A stretch of 64,000 bases of DNA from Bacillus spongiae (GTDB lineage: Bacteria; Bacillota; Bacilli; Bacillales; Bacillaceae_K), in assembly GCF_037120725.1 (NCBI RefSeq), contig NZ_JBBAXC010000011.1:62757-126756 (forward strand), given 5' to 3'. The notes beneath the pieces are model-generated. The model was given only the letters and a program-made list of their open reading frames with translations, ran no database searches and was not told the origin of the DNA. A program made the translations under genes and the position numbers. Positions 18,024 to 27,846 of this stretch are shown in pieces (positions within the stretch are counted from its first letter, which is position 1; the number at the start of each line of letters is the position of its first letter).

Positions 18024-18260
18024 TCATTTGCTTTTAGATAGAAATAGGCTAAAGATAGCACTGCCAATCACTGAAATGACTATTTTGATAAGATAGTTAT
18101 TTGTAAGTCCTTCAATCACATTTCCCTTAAACTTTTGCAGAAAAGTTGTTTCTGGAATCCAATCAATCACATACCCAATCCCTAACATCGCAGGAAGGCT
18201 AATCAATAAATATACAACGAAAAAACCGAGGATAAACGTCTTGGTATTCACCGTATTCAA
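18024..18260 (-). CDS. Small two-span membrane protein, unknown
   Basis: The 78-residue product has membrane segments at about residues 8-30 and 57-74, joined by a loop containing two aromatic residues and a basic patch (LQKFKGN). No family is recognised. It is a minus-strand gene downstream of the Cys-Cys repeat protein, separated from it by 230 bases and a terminator. Confidence 0.5.
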   Translation of the reverse strand: MNTVNTKTFILGFFVVYLLISLPAMLGIGYVIDWIPETTFLQKFKGNVIEGLTNNYLIKIVISVIGSAIFSLFLSKSK

Positions 18261-18460
18261 TCTCCATTCTTATCTATTTATACTATTACCCTTAAATTTA
18301 TCAAAAAATTTCCAAAATGTAACTATTTAATCGATAGCAACAATCTTTTAGAAGACAACCTTGAGAAAACTTCCTATAATTTAAGAGTAAGAAACCTCAA
18401 AAAAACTAAGCGTATTTTTTGAGAGGTTCCACAGTGCTATTAACGTTAAGAGGTATAACA

Positions 18461-18487
18461 AAAAAGCACCCTTGAAAGAGTGCTTAA
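18461..18487 (-). terminator. Terminator of the Cys-Cys repeat gene
   Basis: On the minus strand, AAGCACTC pairs with GGGTGCTT and is followed by T6. It lies six bases after the stop at 18493. Confidence 0.8.
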
Positions 18488-18492
18488 TAAAT

Positions 18493-19158
18493 TTACTTTT
18501 TATCGTTTTTTACAAAAGTTGAAATTAATGCTAATCCCCCTAATAATATGATACTAATGATTAAAATGAGAACCCCTACTATGAATTGATCATTGAAAAG
18601 GATAAGTGTACTAATCCCAAGTCCAACTCCTACTAGTGCAAGTGCCCCGGCAAAACAACACAAGCTTTGACTTTTCTTTAGCGAAATGACAATGACGAAG
18701 AAAGAAGTAATCAAGATTATTAAAAGAAGAATTCCTAATACTATGATTAATATTTGATCAAAGTTCGTTACATCTAATTCAAGGAATATTGATAGGATTA
18801 CCCCTGTTCCTAATCCTATCCCAGCTAAGGCAACCCCGCCTCCTAAACAACAAAACTCCTTTTTCTTTATAGTAGAGATTAATGTAAAGGCAGAAGCAAA
18901 GACTGTAATGATAATCAAGATAAGTATCGATATCACAGTAAATATATCTTCAAAGTCGCTACCAGACTCTTGAACAGCCGTCCAAACCAAATAACCTAAT
19001 GAAGAAGATAAGACGCCAAGTGCCATCCCTCCGCCTAGGCAACAGAGGCGATCATCTTTCTTGAAGGATATTACTAAGGCTATTGCAGCAATGAAGACAC
19101 CGATTACAATCACAATAAGCGCTATTGTAAATATCAAATCTTCTGTATCTATAGGCAT
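18493..19158 (-). CDS. Polytopic membrane protein with three Cys-Cys repeats
   Basis: The 221-residue protein is built from three tandem units of about 65 residues plus a half unit. Each unit has a hydrophobic helix, a Lys-rich turn (SFKKDDR, TIKKKEF, SLKKSQS), a Cys-Cys motif (LCCLGGGMALG, CCLGGGVALAG, LCCFAGALALV) and a second hydrophobic helix rich in small residues. This predicts seven membrane segments with three equivalent Cys pairs at the same face. The start has an AAGGAGTGAG site. No family is recognised. It lies 107 bases downstream of a membrane-anchored beta-helix gene in the same direction, so the two may form a unit. Confidence 0.7.
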   Translation of the reverse strand: MPIDTEDLIFTIALIVIVIGVFIAAIALVISFKKDDRLCCLGGGMALGVLSSSLGYLVWTAVQESGSDFEDIFTVISILILIIITVFASAFTLISTIKKKEFCCLGGGVALAGIGLGTGVILSIFLELDVTNFDQILIIVLGILLLIILITSFFVIVISLKKSQSLCCFAGALALVGVGLGISTLILFNDQFIVGVLILIISIILLGGLALISTFVKNDKK

Positions 19159-19265
19159 TGTTTTCTCACTCCTTTTTGATAAATTTTATGTTGAAGTAAA
19201 AAAATAATGATGTATTCATTCATTAAAAATGAAAAAAGTAACCTCGAAAGAATACTGACTTTGAA

Positions 19266-20198
19266 TTAGTTACATAGCCCATCTGGATTACTCGTATCAC
19301 ATTGATTCCCTATAAAGTTGTTAAGAGGAGGTACGATATTTAAATCGTTAATCCCTAAATCATTATCGAACACACGATTAAAGAGAACATTATTTCCGTT
19401 AGTGAGGTTTCTGAATAAAATACCAAAATCTTCATTCATATTAATTGTATTCCTTGCAATAACGTTATCATCGGAATTGTCAAAGTCAATTCCATCATCC
19501 ATATTATCAGTAATGATATTCCTTTTAATGATGTTGTTTTTTGAATTGTTAAAGTCAATCCCATCACTACCACTATCACTAATGGTATTTTCTATAATCA
19601 TATTAGAATCAGAACTATCTAGTTCAATCCCATCACTATCTTCCGTACCGTTATTACTAGTAACGATATTCCCTTTTATAATGTTCCTAATTGAACCGTC
19701 TAGGTCAATGCCGTCACTCTCATTCTCAATAACAGTATTCCTTTCAATCAAATTCTTTAAGGAATCGTCTAAGTCTATCCCATCATCACCATTCTCACTA
19801 ACAGTATTCTTTTTAATCATGTTGGAGGTTGTATTTTCTAATAAAATCCCTTCCGCACTAAAGTTTTGAATCTTAAAACCCTCCACTACTACTCCTGATT
19901 TTCCACTGAGGGATATGCCTCTAGTTAGGCACCCAGTACCATCTAACACCGGTTTTTCCTTCCCTACCCCAATCAGTTTAATATTGTTTTCTTCAATGGT
20001 AACGGCTTCATTATAAGGAGTGCCGTCTTCATTCGTTTTTACTAAAATAATGTCGCCGTCCCGAGCTATATTCATCGCATCTGATATCGTTTCTACGTCA
20101 TTCGGTACAACAATAGTTTTTTCATTTAAAATGACAATGCCAATTATCGTGGAGATTGTTAAAAAGAAGAGTGTAGTGATTACCATAATAACCAACAC
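19266..20198 (-). CDS. Membrane-anchored right-handed beta-helix protein (NosD/PbH1-like)
   Basis: An N-terminal hydrophobic anchor (about residues 3-25) is followed by an outside region with VPNDVETISDAMNIARDGDIILV, typical of the start of pectate-lyase-like folds. Next come at least seven rungs of 22-24 residues with the core N-x-I-x-x-N-T-(V/I)-x-x-N-x-x-DGID(L/F)D. The protein ends with two cysteines spaced CDTSNPDGLC. The family binds or cleaves polysaccharides in some members, but no catalytic residues are evident. The start is uncertain: GTG 20198, TTG 20195 and ATG 20187 are all possible, and the open frame reaches slightly upstream through a basic stretch but without a normal start codon. 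Confidence 0.75.
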   Translation of the reverse strand: MLVIMVITTLFFLTISTIIGIVILNEKTIVVPNDVETISDAMNIARDGDIILVKTNEDGTPYNEAVTIEENNIKLIGVGKEKPVLDGTGCLTRGISLSGKSGVVVEGFKIQNFSAEGILLENTTSNMIKKNTVSENGDDGIDLDDSLKNLIERNTVIENESDGIDLDGSIRNIIKGNIVTSNNGTEDSDGIELDSSDSNMIIENTISDSGSDGIDFNNSKNNIIKRNIITDNMDDGIDFDNSDDNVIARNTINMNEDFGILFRNLTNGNNVLFNRVFDNDLGINDLNIVPPLNNFIGNQCDTSNPDGLCN

Positions 20199-20743
20199 AA
20201 ATTGGTTACGTTTTAAAGACCACGCAATCTCACCTCATTTTTTGAAAAAAATAACGCTCTTACACGTTATGAGAAATGAAGGTGGAATATGTTCTTAAAA
20301 GAAGCGGATAAAGACATATCTTACAATATAAAATGGGAGAATTGCGGTATATTTCTAGTTTATAAAAGAATAGTATAAATATATGATTTATTCTTCTTGT
20401 CATCCATGTTTTCAAATGACGATAGTCCCAAATTACTGAATGATATATGGGGTATTTCTTTTTCATGTGCATTAACAAAGTAGAATCCTTCTTCCCGTCA
20501 ATTTGTCTTACTATACTCATCCACCTCATTGAAAGGAACAAAATTACGCTGAAGTCCTATTAATAAAGCTTACATGATGCCTGAGGTTGTCAAAAAACGA
20601 ACACGATTTCTATACAATTTGTATGGAAAAAGGCAGGAGGAAAATGTCAAACAAGTTGACAAATAATAAAATATTCTTATTGTTAACCTCCTTCCCTTTT
20701 GAATAAAAAAATGAATATATTTCACTGGAAAGGATGGTCCTTT
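20199..20743. other. Intergenic region, nothing recognised
   Basis: About 545 bases with short overlapping frames but no gene supported by a ribosome site and start. A TTGACA at 20655-20660 is present without a good -10 box at standard spacing. Confidence 0.35.
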
Positions 20744-20944
20744 ATGGAGAAATTGAAATATTTCTTACTAATCCTTGTAGTTAGTTTTCAACTCACTGGA
20801 TACGCTCTATTATTCAGCCGCAAAGAAATGGGTATACTGTTTTTATTATTTGGTTTTTTTGTTTTAGTGTTCTTATTGATTATATTAATGATTGAACGTT
20901 CTAAGAAAAAGAAGGAGGAAGATGATGATTATAGTAACTACTGA
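20744..20944 (+). CDS. Small membrane protein upstream of a YbjQ-family gene
   Basis: Start chosen at ATG 20744 after AAAGGATGG; the frame is open back to 20699. The 66-residue product has two membrane segments (about residues 3-22 and 29-50) and a very charged tail (RSKKKKEEDDDYSNY). It overlaps the next gene by 20 bases, so the two are probably translationally coupled. Function is unknown. Confidence 0.55.
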   Translation: MEKLKYFLLILVVSFQLTGYALLFSRKEMGILFLLFGFFVLVFLLIILMIERSKKKKEEDDDYSNY

Positions 20945-21239
20945 CTTCGTACCCGGAAAAGAGATTAAGGAATTGAAAGGGTTTGTGAGAGGAAATACGG
21001 TGCAAACGAAGCATATAGGAAAAGATATTATGGCAGGGTTAAAAACGCTCGTTGGTGGGGAAATTGAAGAGTACACTGAAGTGATGGATGAAGCGAGGCA
21101 ACGTGCCATTGGAAGGATGGTTAAGGACGCTGAAAATAAAGAGGCCAATGCAATCATTTGTCTCCGACTAGAAACGTCCAATGTTATGACAGGTGCATCC
21201 GAAGTGATAGCATATGGAACTGCTGTTATCGTTGAATAA
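20925..21239 (+). CDS. YbjQ/UPF0145 family protein
   Basis: Start chosen at ATG 20925 (or 20922) because AAGGAGG lies at 20912-20918. The 104-residue product begins MIIVTTDFVPGKEIKELKG and contains GKDIMAGLKTLVGGEIEEY, ARQRAIGRMVKDAENKEANAI and SNVMTGASEVIAYGTAV, the full signature of the YbjQ/UPF0145 family. These form small oligomers of unknown role. The overlap with the upstream membrane protein suggests a joint function. Confidence 0.85.
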   Translation: MIIVTTDFVPGKEIKELKGFVRGNTVQTKHIGKDIMAGLKTLVGGEIEEYTEVMDEARQRAIGRMVKDAENKEANAIICLRLETSNVMTGASEVIAYGTAVIVE

Positions 21240-21744
21240 AAGTTTATAAAAAAATATTTTTTGTGTGAAGATTGAACTGAAATATACAGATTAACTAGTA
21301 GATCATTTGGTATGCTCGTTTTATGCACAAAGCTAAATAGTATGAAAATCTATAATGCTAATTTCAATGAATGGGGACAGGACAAGCTGTATTTTTTCAG
21401 AAAGAAATGTCCTCATGTTAAGAATAGACGAAGCAGACATTAGACTATCGTTGCTAAAGAAAACGAACCCAGTTTTAGTGAATCAAATAAATTAGCTAAA
21501 TGTCTTTCAACATACAAAACCCTTCCTGAAAGAGTAATTTTAACAACTTTTTAGGGTAGTAGAAAAGAGCCAAGAGAAAAAATAACTTAAAAAAAATTTG
21601 CAACGCTTCTCTCCATACATGACATAGCGAATCACTTATCAGATTCCTTCTCTTTCTTAAGAGGGGGTTTTATTTTGTTTAATAAAACTTTGCATAGTGA
21701 AAACGGTTATTGGGACAAAAGTGAATTAATTGTCGTAAAACACT
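21240..21744. other. Intergenic region with decayed frames
   Basis: Some 500 bases without a supported gene. A short frame at 21417-21494 (MLRIDEADIRLSLL...) looks protein-like but has no ribosome site. Confidence 0.3.
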
Positions 21745-21772
21745 TTGCCCAATTCCATATATATACTACAAT
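21745..21772 (+). promoter_or_regulatory. Candidate promoter of the mutAB-meaB operon
   Basis: TTGCCC (21745-21750), a 16-bp spacer and TACAAT (21767-21772). The cre box lies about 35-50 bases downstream of the predicted start. Confidence 0.4.
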
Positions 21773-21814
21773 AACTATAGAGAACAATTCGAAAAGTATA
21801 TTATTTCAGAAAAA

Positions 21815-21828
21815 TGTAACCGATTACA
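21815..21828 (+). promoter_or_regulatory. cre box (CcpA site) upstream of mutA
   Basis: TGTAACCGATTACA fits the consensus TGWNANCGNTNWCA at every position. It lies 12 bases before the mutA start and downstream of the candidate promoter, where CcpA would block elongation during growth on glucose. Confidence 0.75.
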
Positions 21829-21840
21829 TACGGGGGTGTA

Positions 21841-23679
21841 ATGATGGGGGATATATCGAGAGGGAAATTTCAGCAATTTCAAAAGCCAACTTTACAAAAA
21901 TGGGAAGAAACAGCTACCGCATCACTTAAAGGAAGGCCATTGCCGACTCTTTCACGTAAAACGTATGAAAATATTTTAATAAAGCCTCTATACACAAAAG
22001 AAGATGTAAAAGAGCTATCAATTGATAAAGCACCTGCAGGTGGTCTCCATACTAGGGGGTTTGAAAGCACGAAAAGCCCATGGCATATATCTCAAAGAAT
22101 TTCAGGTGCACATAAGCAGCAAATCTACGAAAATATGATGGAAGCTCTTTCGAGAGGACAATCTACCATTTCAATCGAGGCAAGTTCGCTTGCATCATTA
22201 TCACATGTTCAACAAATGGAGCTCTTTCAGTCTTTACCGGTACATGACTATGCTCTTCACGTACTCCATATTTCTCTTCCAGCTTTATCTAGTGCGTTGG
22301 AGGATGTTGATCAACCAGTGACGGGAATTGTCGCAACAGATCCTGTTGCCAATGGGTTAGAAAGTGGTCAATTTTGGAGCGACGCTGAAAAGAAAAGATG
22401 GGTAAGATCGGTTCAAAAGTTAGACCGAACACATCCTCAGCTTCAAACGCTTTTAGTAGATGTAACGTTATATGAAGAAAGCGGCGCATCAGCTGTCCAG
22501 CAATTAGGTATTGCTTTAGGCGTTGCAGTAAATTATCTTGATCTCCTTCAAGCTGAAGGGTGGAGTGTGGAAAAAATTATTTCAAAGCTTGTTTTTCATT
22601 TTTCTTTCTCCAGTGATTTTTTTACGGAAGTGAGTAAAATTAGGGCGTTTCGTGCGCTTTTGACCACTTTATTATCTGCTTATGACGTTCCTCCTCAAAA
22701 GGTGACCATAAGTGGAGAAACATCAAGAATTAATAAAAGTAAGTTGGATGAACATGTGAATATTTTACGTGCAGGAAATGAGGCGTTTGCTGCTGTTGTT
22801 GCAGGAGTAGATTATTTAACCATTAGTCCATTTACAAGTAAACGGGATCAAAAAGCATTGGCGGATCGTTTAGCTAGAAATACACAGTTGATTTTAAGAG
22901 ATGAAGTTCAATTAGGAAGGGTACTCGATCCATCTGGAGGTTCTTTTTATATAGAAAGTTTCACCCATTCTTTAATTGATCGTAGTTGGAAATACTTTCA
23001 ACAGATAGAAGGACAAGGTGGTCTTCTCCATTGTATGAAATCTGGTGAAATCCAACAAACATTACATGAAAATCTAAATGAAAAGAAACAGCATATTCAG
23101 ACTCGTAAACAATCAATGATTGGGACGAATATCTATGCCAGTTTATTAGAGGATTATCCCAATGAAGAGGTGCCGACAACAATTGAAACGTATACCGGTG
23201 AACGAGTTGCTCCAATAAAAAGAACGAGGTTTGCAGAAGAGTTCGAACAATTAAAAATTCGAGGGTATAAGTTAGCAGAAGCAGGTCATCCACCAAAAGT
23301 AGGTGTGATAGCCCTCTCGTCATTAAAAAAACATAAAGCACGTGTAGATTATGTAACGGGTGTTTTAGCCTTGGCGGGTATTAAATCGAGTATTAGTGAT
23401 CCTTGCAATCAACCAGAACAAATCGTTCAATATATTGAGAAATCAGGATTAGATTATTATTGTGTGTGTGGGCAAGATGAAGATTATGAAAACATCCTTT
23501 TACCAAGCCTAGCCTTATTAAAAGAAGCTACTCCTACGCCTATCGATATTGCAGGGTTATTAAATGAAACATCGTTTCAACGATTAAAGGAAGCCGGAAT
23601 TTCTGGAAGTATCCATGCAAAACAAAATATTTTAGAGAAAATGAGTCAACTTCTAACAATATGGGAGGCGAGAGGATGA
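21841..23679 (+). CDS. mutA: Methylmalonyl-CoA mutase small subunit
   Basis: ATG 21841 follows GGGGGTG. The 612-residue product has the mutase barrel pattern ([54 protein letters not shown]) but lacks the DxHxxG cobalamin motif in its C-terminal domain, as expected for the non-catalytic small subunit. Together with MutB it interconverts methylmalonyl-CoA and succinyl-CoA. Its stop overlaps the mutB start in an ATGA arrangement. Confidence 0.92.
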   Translation: MMGDISRGKFQQFQKPTLQKWEETATASLKGRPLPTLSRKTYENILIKPLYTKEDVKELSIDKAPAGGLHTRGFESTKSPWHISQRISGAHKQQIYENMMEALSRGQSTISIEASSLASLSHVQQMELFQSLPVHDYALHVLHISLPALSSALEDVDQPVTGIVATDPVANGLESGQFWSDAEKKRWVRSVQKLDRTHPQLQTLLVDVTLYEESGASAVQQLGIALGVAVNYLDLLQAEGWSVEKIISKLVFHFSFSSDFFTEVSKIRAFRALLTTLLSAYDVPPQKVTISGETSRINKSKLDEHVNILRAGNEAFAAVVAGVDYLTISPFTSKRDQKALADRLARNTQLILRDEVQLGRVLDPSGGSFYIESFTHSLIDRSWKYFQQIEGQGGLLHCMKSGEIQQTLHENLNEKKQHIQTRKQSMIGTNIYASLLEDYPNEEVPTTIETYTGERVAPIKRTRFAEEFEQLKIRGYKLAEAGHPPKVGVIALSSLKKHKARVDYVTGVLALAGIKSSISDPCNQPEQIVQYIEKSGLDYYCVCGQDEDYENILLPSLALLKEATPTPIDIAGLLNETSFQRLKEAGISGSIHAKQNILEKMSQLLTIWEARG

Positions 23680-25829
23680 CAAAGAAGCCAGACTTTACAA
23701 CAATCAACCCGTTCCATTCTATTGGTGAAACAATGAAACCGGACGTAGATACTTTTTCTACAAATGAGGGAATTAATGTGAAAAGCTTGTACACGAATAC
23801 CGATCTACAATCTTTTCACCATTTAGATGATCTACCTGGTATTGCCCCTTATACAAGAGGTCCTTATCCAACAATGTATACCTCACGACCGTGGACGGTT
23901 CGTCAATATGCCGGCTTTTCAACAGCTGAAGAGAGTAACCAGTTTTATCGTAGGAATTTAGCAATGGGTCAAAAGGGATTGTCTGTTGCATTTGACTTGG
24001 CTACCCACCGTGGCTATGATTCTGACCATCCTCGCGTAGAGGGAGATGTAGGAAAAGCAGGAGTAGCAATTGACTCCATCTTGGATATGAAAATTTTGTT
24101 TGATGGAATCCCACTTGACCAAATGTCTGTTTCGATGACGATGAATGGTGCAGTACTGCCAATTTTGGCCTTCTATATTGTCACTGCAGAGGAACAAGGG
24201 GTTGAAAAGGAAAAGCTTTCTGGGACCATTCAAAATGATATTTTAAAAGAATATATGGTAAGAAATACGTATATTTATCCCCCAGAAATGTCGATGAAAA
24301 TTATCGCAGATATATTTGAATACACAGCAAAATATATGCCAAAATTCAACTCCATTAGTATATCTGGCTATCATATGCAGGAAGCAGGTGCGCCGGCAGA
24401 TGTTGAATTAGCTTACACACTTGCTGATGGGCTCGAATATGTACGAACTGGTTTACAAGCAGGAATTGATATCGATTCCTTTGCCCCTAGACTATCATTT
24501 TTCTGGGGAGTCGGAAAAAATTATTTTATGGAAGTAGCAAAAATGAGAGCAGGAAGGCGGATTTGGGCTCAGCTTATGAAATCATTCAAGCCTAATAACC
24601 CGAAATCACTCGCACTTCGCACTCATTCACAAACGTCAGGATGGAGTTTAACAGAACAAGATCCGTACAATAATGTTATTCGAACGTTAATTGAAGCTCA
24701 TGCTGCAGCAATGGGGCATACGCAATCACTTCATACAAATGCATTAGATGAAGCCATTGCTTTACCAACAGATTTTTCTGCTCGAATCGCTCGGAATACA
24801 CAGCTTTATTTACAAGAAGAAACAGGGATTACTAATGTTATTGACCCTTGGGGAGGCTCTTATTACGTAGAGTCCTTAACGAATGAGCTAATGGAAAGAG
24901 CTTGGTCTCACATAGAAGAAGTTGAAGAATTGGGTGGAATGACAAAAGCAATCGAAACAGGCTTGCCAAAAATGAAAATTGAAGAAGCAGCTGCTCGCAG
25001 GCAAGCGCTAATTGATTCAGGGGAAGAAAAAATCATTGGGGTGAATGCTTATCCACTTCAACAAGAAGATGAAATGGAAATACTGGATATTGATAATACC
25101 GAAGTGCGTAGAAAACAAATTGAGCGACTTGAAACATTGCGTAAGGAACGAAATGAAGAGGATGTACGGATTGGTCTGAAAGCCTTGTCAGAAGCCGCGT
25201 CGTCGGGCAAAGGAAACCTTCTTGCTTTAGCAGTTGAAGCCGCACGTTCCAGAGCGACGCTCGGTGAGATTTCCACAAGTATTGAAAACGTTAGTGGAAG
25301 ACATAAGGCTGTCATTCGCTCAGTAAGTGGAGTGTACAGCTCGAATTATTCGAACGAAGAAGAAATTCATCGAGTACAAGAGCTAACAGGTGAGTTTTTA
25401 CAAAACGAGGGACGTCGACCACGAATTTTAGTGGCCAAAATGGGCCAAGATGGTCATGATAGAGGAGCGAAAGTCGTATCGACAGGATTTGCTGATTTAG
25501 GATTTGATGTAGATATCGGTCCACTGTTTCAAACGCCAGCGGAAACGGCCCAACAAGCCATTGAAAATGATGTTCATGCTATCGGTGTAAGTTCACTAGC
25601 TGCTGGTCATAAAACATTGCTTCCTGCTTTAGTACATGAATTGAAGCTGCAAGGAAGAGAGGATATTGTTGTATTTATAGGTGGTGTTATTCCATATAAG
25701 GACTATGAATTTCTAAAAGAAAATGGAGCGGCAGCCATCTTTGGCCCAGGTACAGTAATACCCGTTTGTGCAGAAATCGTACTAGATAAAATTTATGAGA
25801 AGTTAGGTTATGAGGAAGTGGCAGAATAA
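23676..25829 (+). CDS. mutB: Methylmalonyl-CoA mutase large (catalytic, B12-binding) subunit
   Basis: Start chosen at ATG 23676, overlapping the mutA stop by four bases; the frame extends upstream but MTKKPDF fits better. The 717-residue protein has the substrate-binding barrel ([47 protein letters not shown]) and a C-terminal cobalamin domain with GQDGHDRG at about residue 590, providing the lower-ligand His. Adenosylcobalamin is therefore required; no B12 synthesis genes or B12 riboswitch are seen in the window. Confidence 0.95.
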   Translation: MTKKPDFTTINPFHSIGETMKPDVDTFSTNEGINVKSLYTNTDLQSFHHLDDLPGIAPYTRGPYPTMYTSRPWTVRQYAGFSTAEESNQFYRRNLAMGQKGLSVAFDLATHRGYDSDHPRVEGDVGKAGVAIDSILDMKILFDGIPLDQMSVSMTMNGAVLPILAFYIVTAEEQGVEKEKLSGTIQNDILKEYMVRNTYIYPPEMSMKIIADIFEYTAKYMPKFNSISISGYHMQEAGAPADVELAYTLADGLEYVRTGLQAGIDIDSFAPRLSFFWGVGKNYFMEVAKMRAGRRIWAQLMKSFKPNNPKSLALRTHSQTSGWSLTEQDPYNNVIRTLIEAHAAAMGHTQSLHTNALDEAIALPTDFSARIARNTQLYLQEETGITNVIDPWGGSYYVESLTNELMERAWSHIEEVEELGGMTKAIETGLPKMKIEEAAARRQALIDSGEEKIIGVNAYPLQQEDEMEILDIDNTEVRRKQIERLETLRKERNEEDVRIGLKALSEAASSGKGNLLALAVEAARSRATLGEISTSIENVSGRHKAVIRSVSGVYSSNYSNEEEIHRVQELTGEFLQNEGRRPRILVAKMGQDGHDRGAKVVSTGFADLGFDVDIGPLFQTPAETAQQAIENDVHAIGVSSLAAGHKTLLPALVHELKLQGREDIVVFIGGVIPYKDYEFLKENGAAAIFGPGTVIPVCAEIVLDKIYEKLGYEEVAE

Positions 25830-26842
25830 TGGGGAAACACTTTTCTCGTAAAGTAAAACAATCGAGTAATGAACCGACTGTAAATGAGGTATACGATGGA
25901 ATAATAAAGCGTGACCGTGCTTGGCTTGCTAGAGGGATTACATTAATTGAAAGCAAAGCTCAACGTCATCAGGAACAAGCACAGGACCTGATCAACAAGG
26001 TTCTGCCAAAGACAGGTGCTTCCATTAGAATAGGCATTACTGGAGTGCCTGGTGTGGGTAAGAGTACCTTTATTGAAGCTTTTGGACTCTACTTGTGTGA
26101 AAGAGGTCATAAAGTTGCGGTTTTAGCTGTCGACCCTTCCTCTTCATTATCAGGGGGGAGTATTCTTGGTGATAAAACAAGAATGGAACAACTTTCAAGA
26201 CATCCGAATGCTTTTATACGACCTTCGCCCACTGCTGGAACACTAGGCGGAGTTCATCGAAAAACGAGAGAAACGATGTACTTATGTGAAGCAGCTGGTT
26301 TCGATACGATTTTAATTGAAACCGTAGGGGTAGGTCAAAGTGAATACACTGTGAGAAGCATGGTAGACTTTTTTATGCTGTTAGTGCTTACAGGTGCAGG
26401 TGATGAGCTTCAAGGGATGAAAAAAGGGATTATGGAATTAACGGATGCAATTGTTGTAAACAAAGCGGACGGGATGAATAAGAAACAAGCGGAAAAAACA
26501 AAAGCTGAATACAATCAGATTCTCCATTTCTTATCGCCATCTACTCCGGGCTGGAGCACTAAAGCGTACACTTGTTCAGCGTTAAAGGAGATTGGAGTGG
26601 CGGAAGTTTGGGATGTCGTTAAAGAGTTTGAACAACATGTTGTCGCTACAAATCAGTTTGAGAAAAGAAGAAAACAGCAAAATTTGCAATGGTTAGAGTC
26701 ATCCATTACAGACCAATTATTACAATCTTTTTATGATCATGAGAAAATAAGTAAAGAAATACCCTCTATCCAATTAGAAGTTGAAAATGAAAAAATCAGT
26801 GTGCAAACGGCTATTTCAAAATTATTTCAATTGTATCGCTAA
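25829..26842 (+). CDS. meaB: MeaB-type G-protein chaperone of methylmalonyl-CoA mutase
   Basis: The start overlaps the mutB stop by one base (TAATG). The 337-residue P-loop GTPase has Walker A GVPGVGKST (about residue 71), the DPSSSLSGGSILGDKTRM segment, ETVGVGQSE and the base-recognition NKADG. MeaB protects the mutase and edits its cofactor. The translational coupling to mutB supports this over the ArgK naming. Directly after the stop begins a hairpin element with a strong terminator. Confidence 0.93.
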   Translation: MGKHFSRKVKQSSNEPTVNEVYDGIIKRDRAWLARGITLIESKAQRHQEQAQDLINKVLPKTGASIRIGITGVPGVGKSTFIEAFGLYLCERGHKVAVLAVDPSSSLSGGSILGDKTRMEQLSRHPNAFIRPSPTAGTLGGVHRKTRETMYLCEAAGFDTILIETVGVGQSEYTVRSMVDFFMLLVLTGAGDELQGMKKGIMELTDAIVVNKADGMNKKQAEKTKAEYNQILHFLSPSTPGWSTKAYTCSALKEIGVAEVWDVVKEFEQHVVATNQFEKRRKQQNLQWLESSITDQLLQSFYDHEKISKEIPSIQLEVENEKISVQTAISKLFQLYR

Positions 26843-27007
26843 AAGAGGCTGGGACAGAAGTATTCCAGCCAAAGGAAAAACCGAACTATAATGAAAAACT
26901 CTAATATAGAGTTCCATTATAGTTCGGTTTTTTTAATTATAACTCTTGTTATATAAGAAATTATTCGGCTTAGAGAATGGTACATTAAGTATTGTCCCAG
27001 CCTCTTT
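26842..27007. mobile_element. 166-bp MITE-like element with 15-bp terminal inverted repeats
   Basis: AAAGAGGCTGGGACA (26842-26856) and its exact reverse complement (26993-27007) bound a 166-bp segment that starts at the last base of the meaB stop codon. Inside is a near-perfect long hairpin (26877-26893 with 26915-26931, plus an inner AACTCT/AGAGTT stem) ending in T7. The hairpin probably terminates the mut operon. Similar GAGGCTGGGACA ends occur, to my recollection, in intergenic repeats of other Firmicutes. No target duplication is clear. Confidence 0.55.
26877..26934 (+). terminator. Terminator of the mutAB-meaB operon inside the element
   Basis: A 17-bp stem with an inner 6-bp stem and T7 on the plus strand; the matching A-run makes it able to act in both directions. 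Confidence 0.75.
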
Positions 27008-27368
27008 AACATTATAAGAATTTGATAGAGTGGGTGAATTCTGTTCGTATTCGCTTTTTCGTTGGCAAGTATATGGAGAATATAAAATATATTACCTCCT
27101 ATAGGGTCTTGTACAAAATAAAAAGAAAATTGTGCATAAAAGGTATTAAGAAGGTTGTTACCAAAGTATCCATTAACTATGTAATTGGTGAAAAGAACCA
27201 ATGGCCAATGAAGAAAAACGATACTAGCAACTACCTCCTGCTCTAATACTATGAAAGAGTCTTCTCAATTATTTGAACCGATGTGGTAAAACAAGAAAAG
27301 AGGAATTTTCCTCTCCATTGGTTTTTCAGTTGAATGTTTAGATTATAGAATGGAAGGATCAACAACTT
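27008..27368. other. Region with a possible decayed minus-strand membrane-protein frame
   Basis: On the minus strand, from about 27243 to 27000, one open frame reads as an aromatic, hydrophobic peptide (FLHWPLVLFTNYIVNGYF...). An AGGAGG and TTG nearby (about 27230) open a different frame that soon stops. This may be a frameshifted gene. The rest shows nothing. Confidence 0.3.
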
Positions 27369-27557
27369 CTAACGAGCAATAATTAGCCCTAAAGCAAGTG
27401 CCATAGCAGAAATCGCCAAAAATGGTCCGAGAAAGCATATACAATTGTCTTTTTTGTCGCATTTCTTACTAGTGAATAGAAAAATGATAGCGAATTTGGC
27501 AGAGAATAAAAAGATGGTTAAAAAGAATAAATTTAGCAGGGCGAAAGCAAACTCCAA
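27369..27557 (-). CDS. Small two-span membrane protein with a Cys-x-Cys turn
   Basis: TTG 27557 follows AAAGGGAG. The 62-residue product has a hydrophobic helix (about residues 5-28), a turn SKKCDKKDNCICFLGPF with three cysteines, and a second helix LAISAMALALGLIIA. This is the same layout as one unit of the triplicated Cys-Cys protein at 18493-19158: helix, Lys-rich turn, cysteines, Leu-Gly, small-residue helix. No family is recognised. Confidence 0.5.
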   Translation of the reverse strand: MEFAFALLNLFFLTIFLFSAKFAIIFLFTSKKCDKKDNCICFLGPFLAISAMALALGLIIAR

Positions 27558-27846
27558 ACCGTTTCTCCCTTTAATTTACTCCTATATAGTATGTTAACGT
27601 TATTTGAATGGCTCTCCGCCTTTGTTTTAATATGAGGATAAAAGTGTTTTCCACCATGTTCTAATTTAGGAACGATGGTAACGGTAGTGAGTGATTGAAA
27701 GCGCTTTTTAATAGCCAGTTAGTATATTTTTAGATAGAAATTGAAAATAATTAAATTTCACTGGCAAGTATAAAGGTGATGAGGATTCTGTTTATTCCTT
27801 ATCAAAAGACTAAAACGAAGGTGACGAATTAGTGAGTAATTGCTTA

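Noticed and set aside
19318..19869. 183-codon plus-strand frame
   Set aside because: It is the antisense shadow of the beta-helix repeats; its Ser/Ile-rich repetition mirrors the DGID rungs, and it has no ribosome site.
21675..21929. 84-codon frame before mutA
   Set aside because: It runs across the mutA promoter, cre box and start in another frame. Its ribosome site is fair, but its content is that of promoter DNA.
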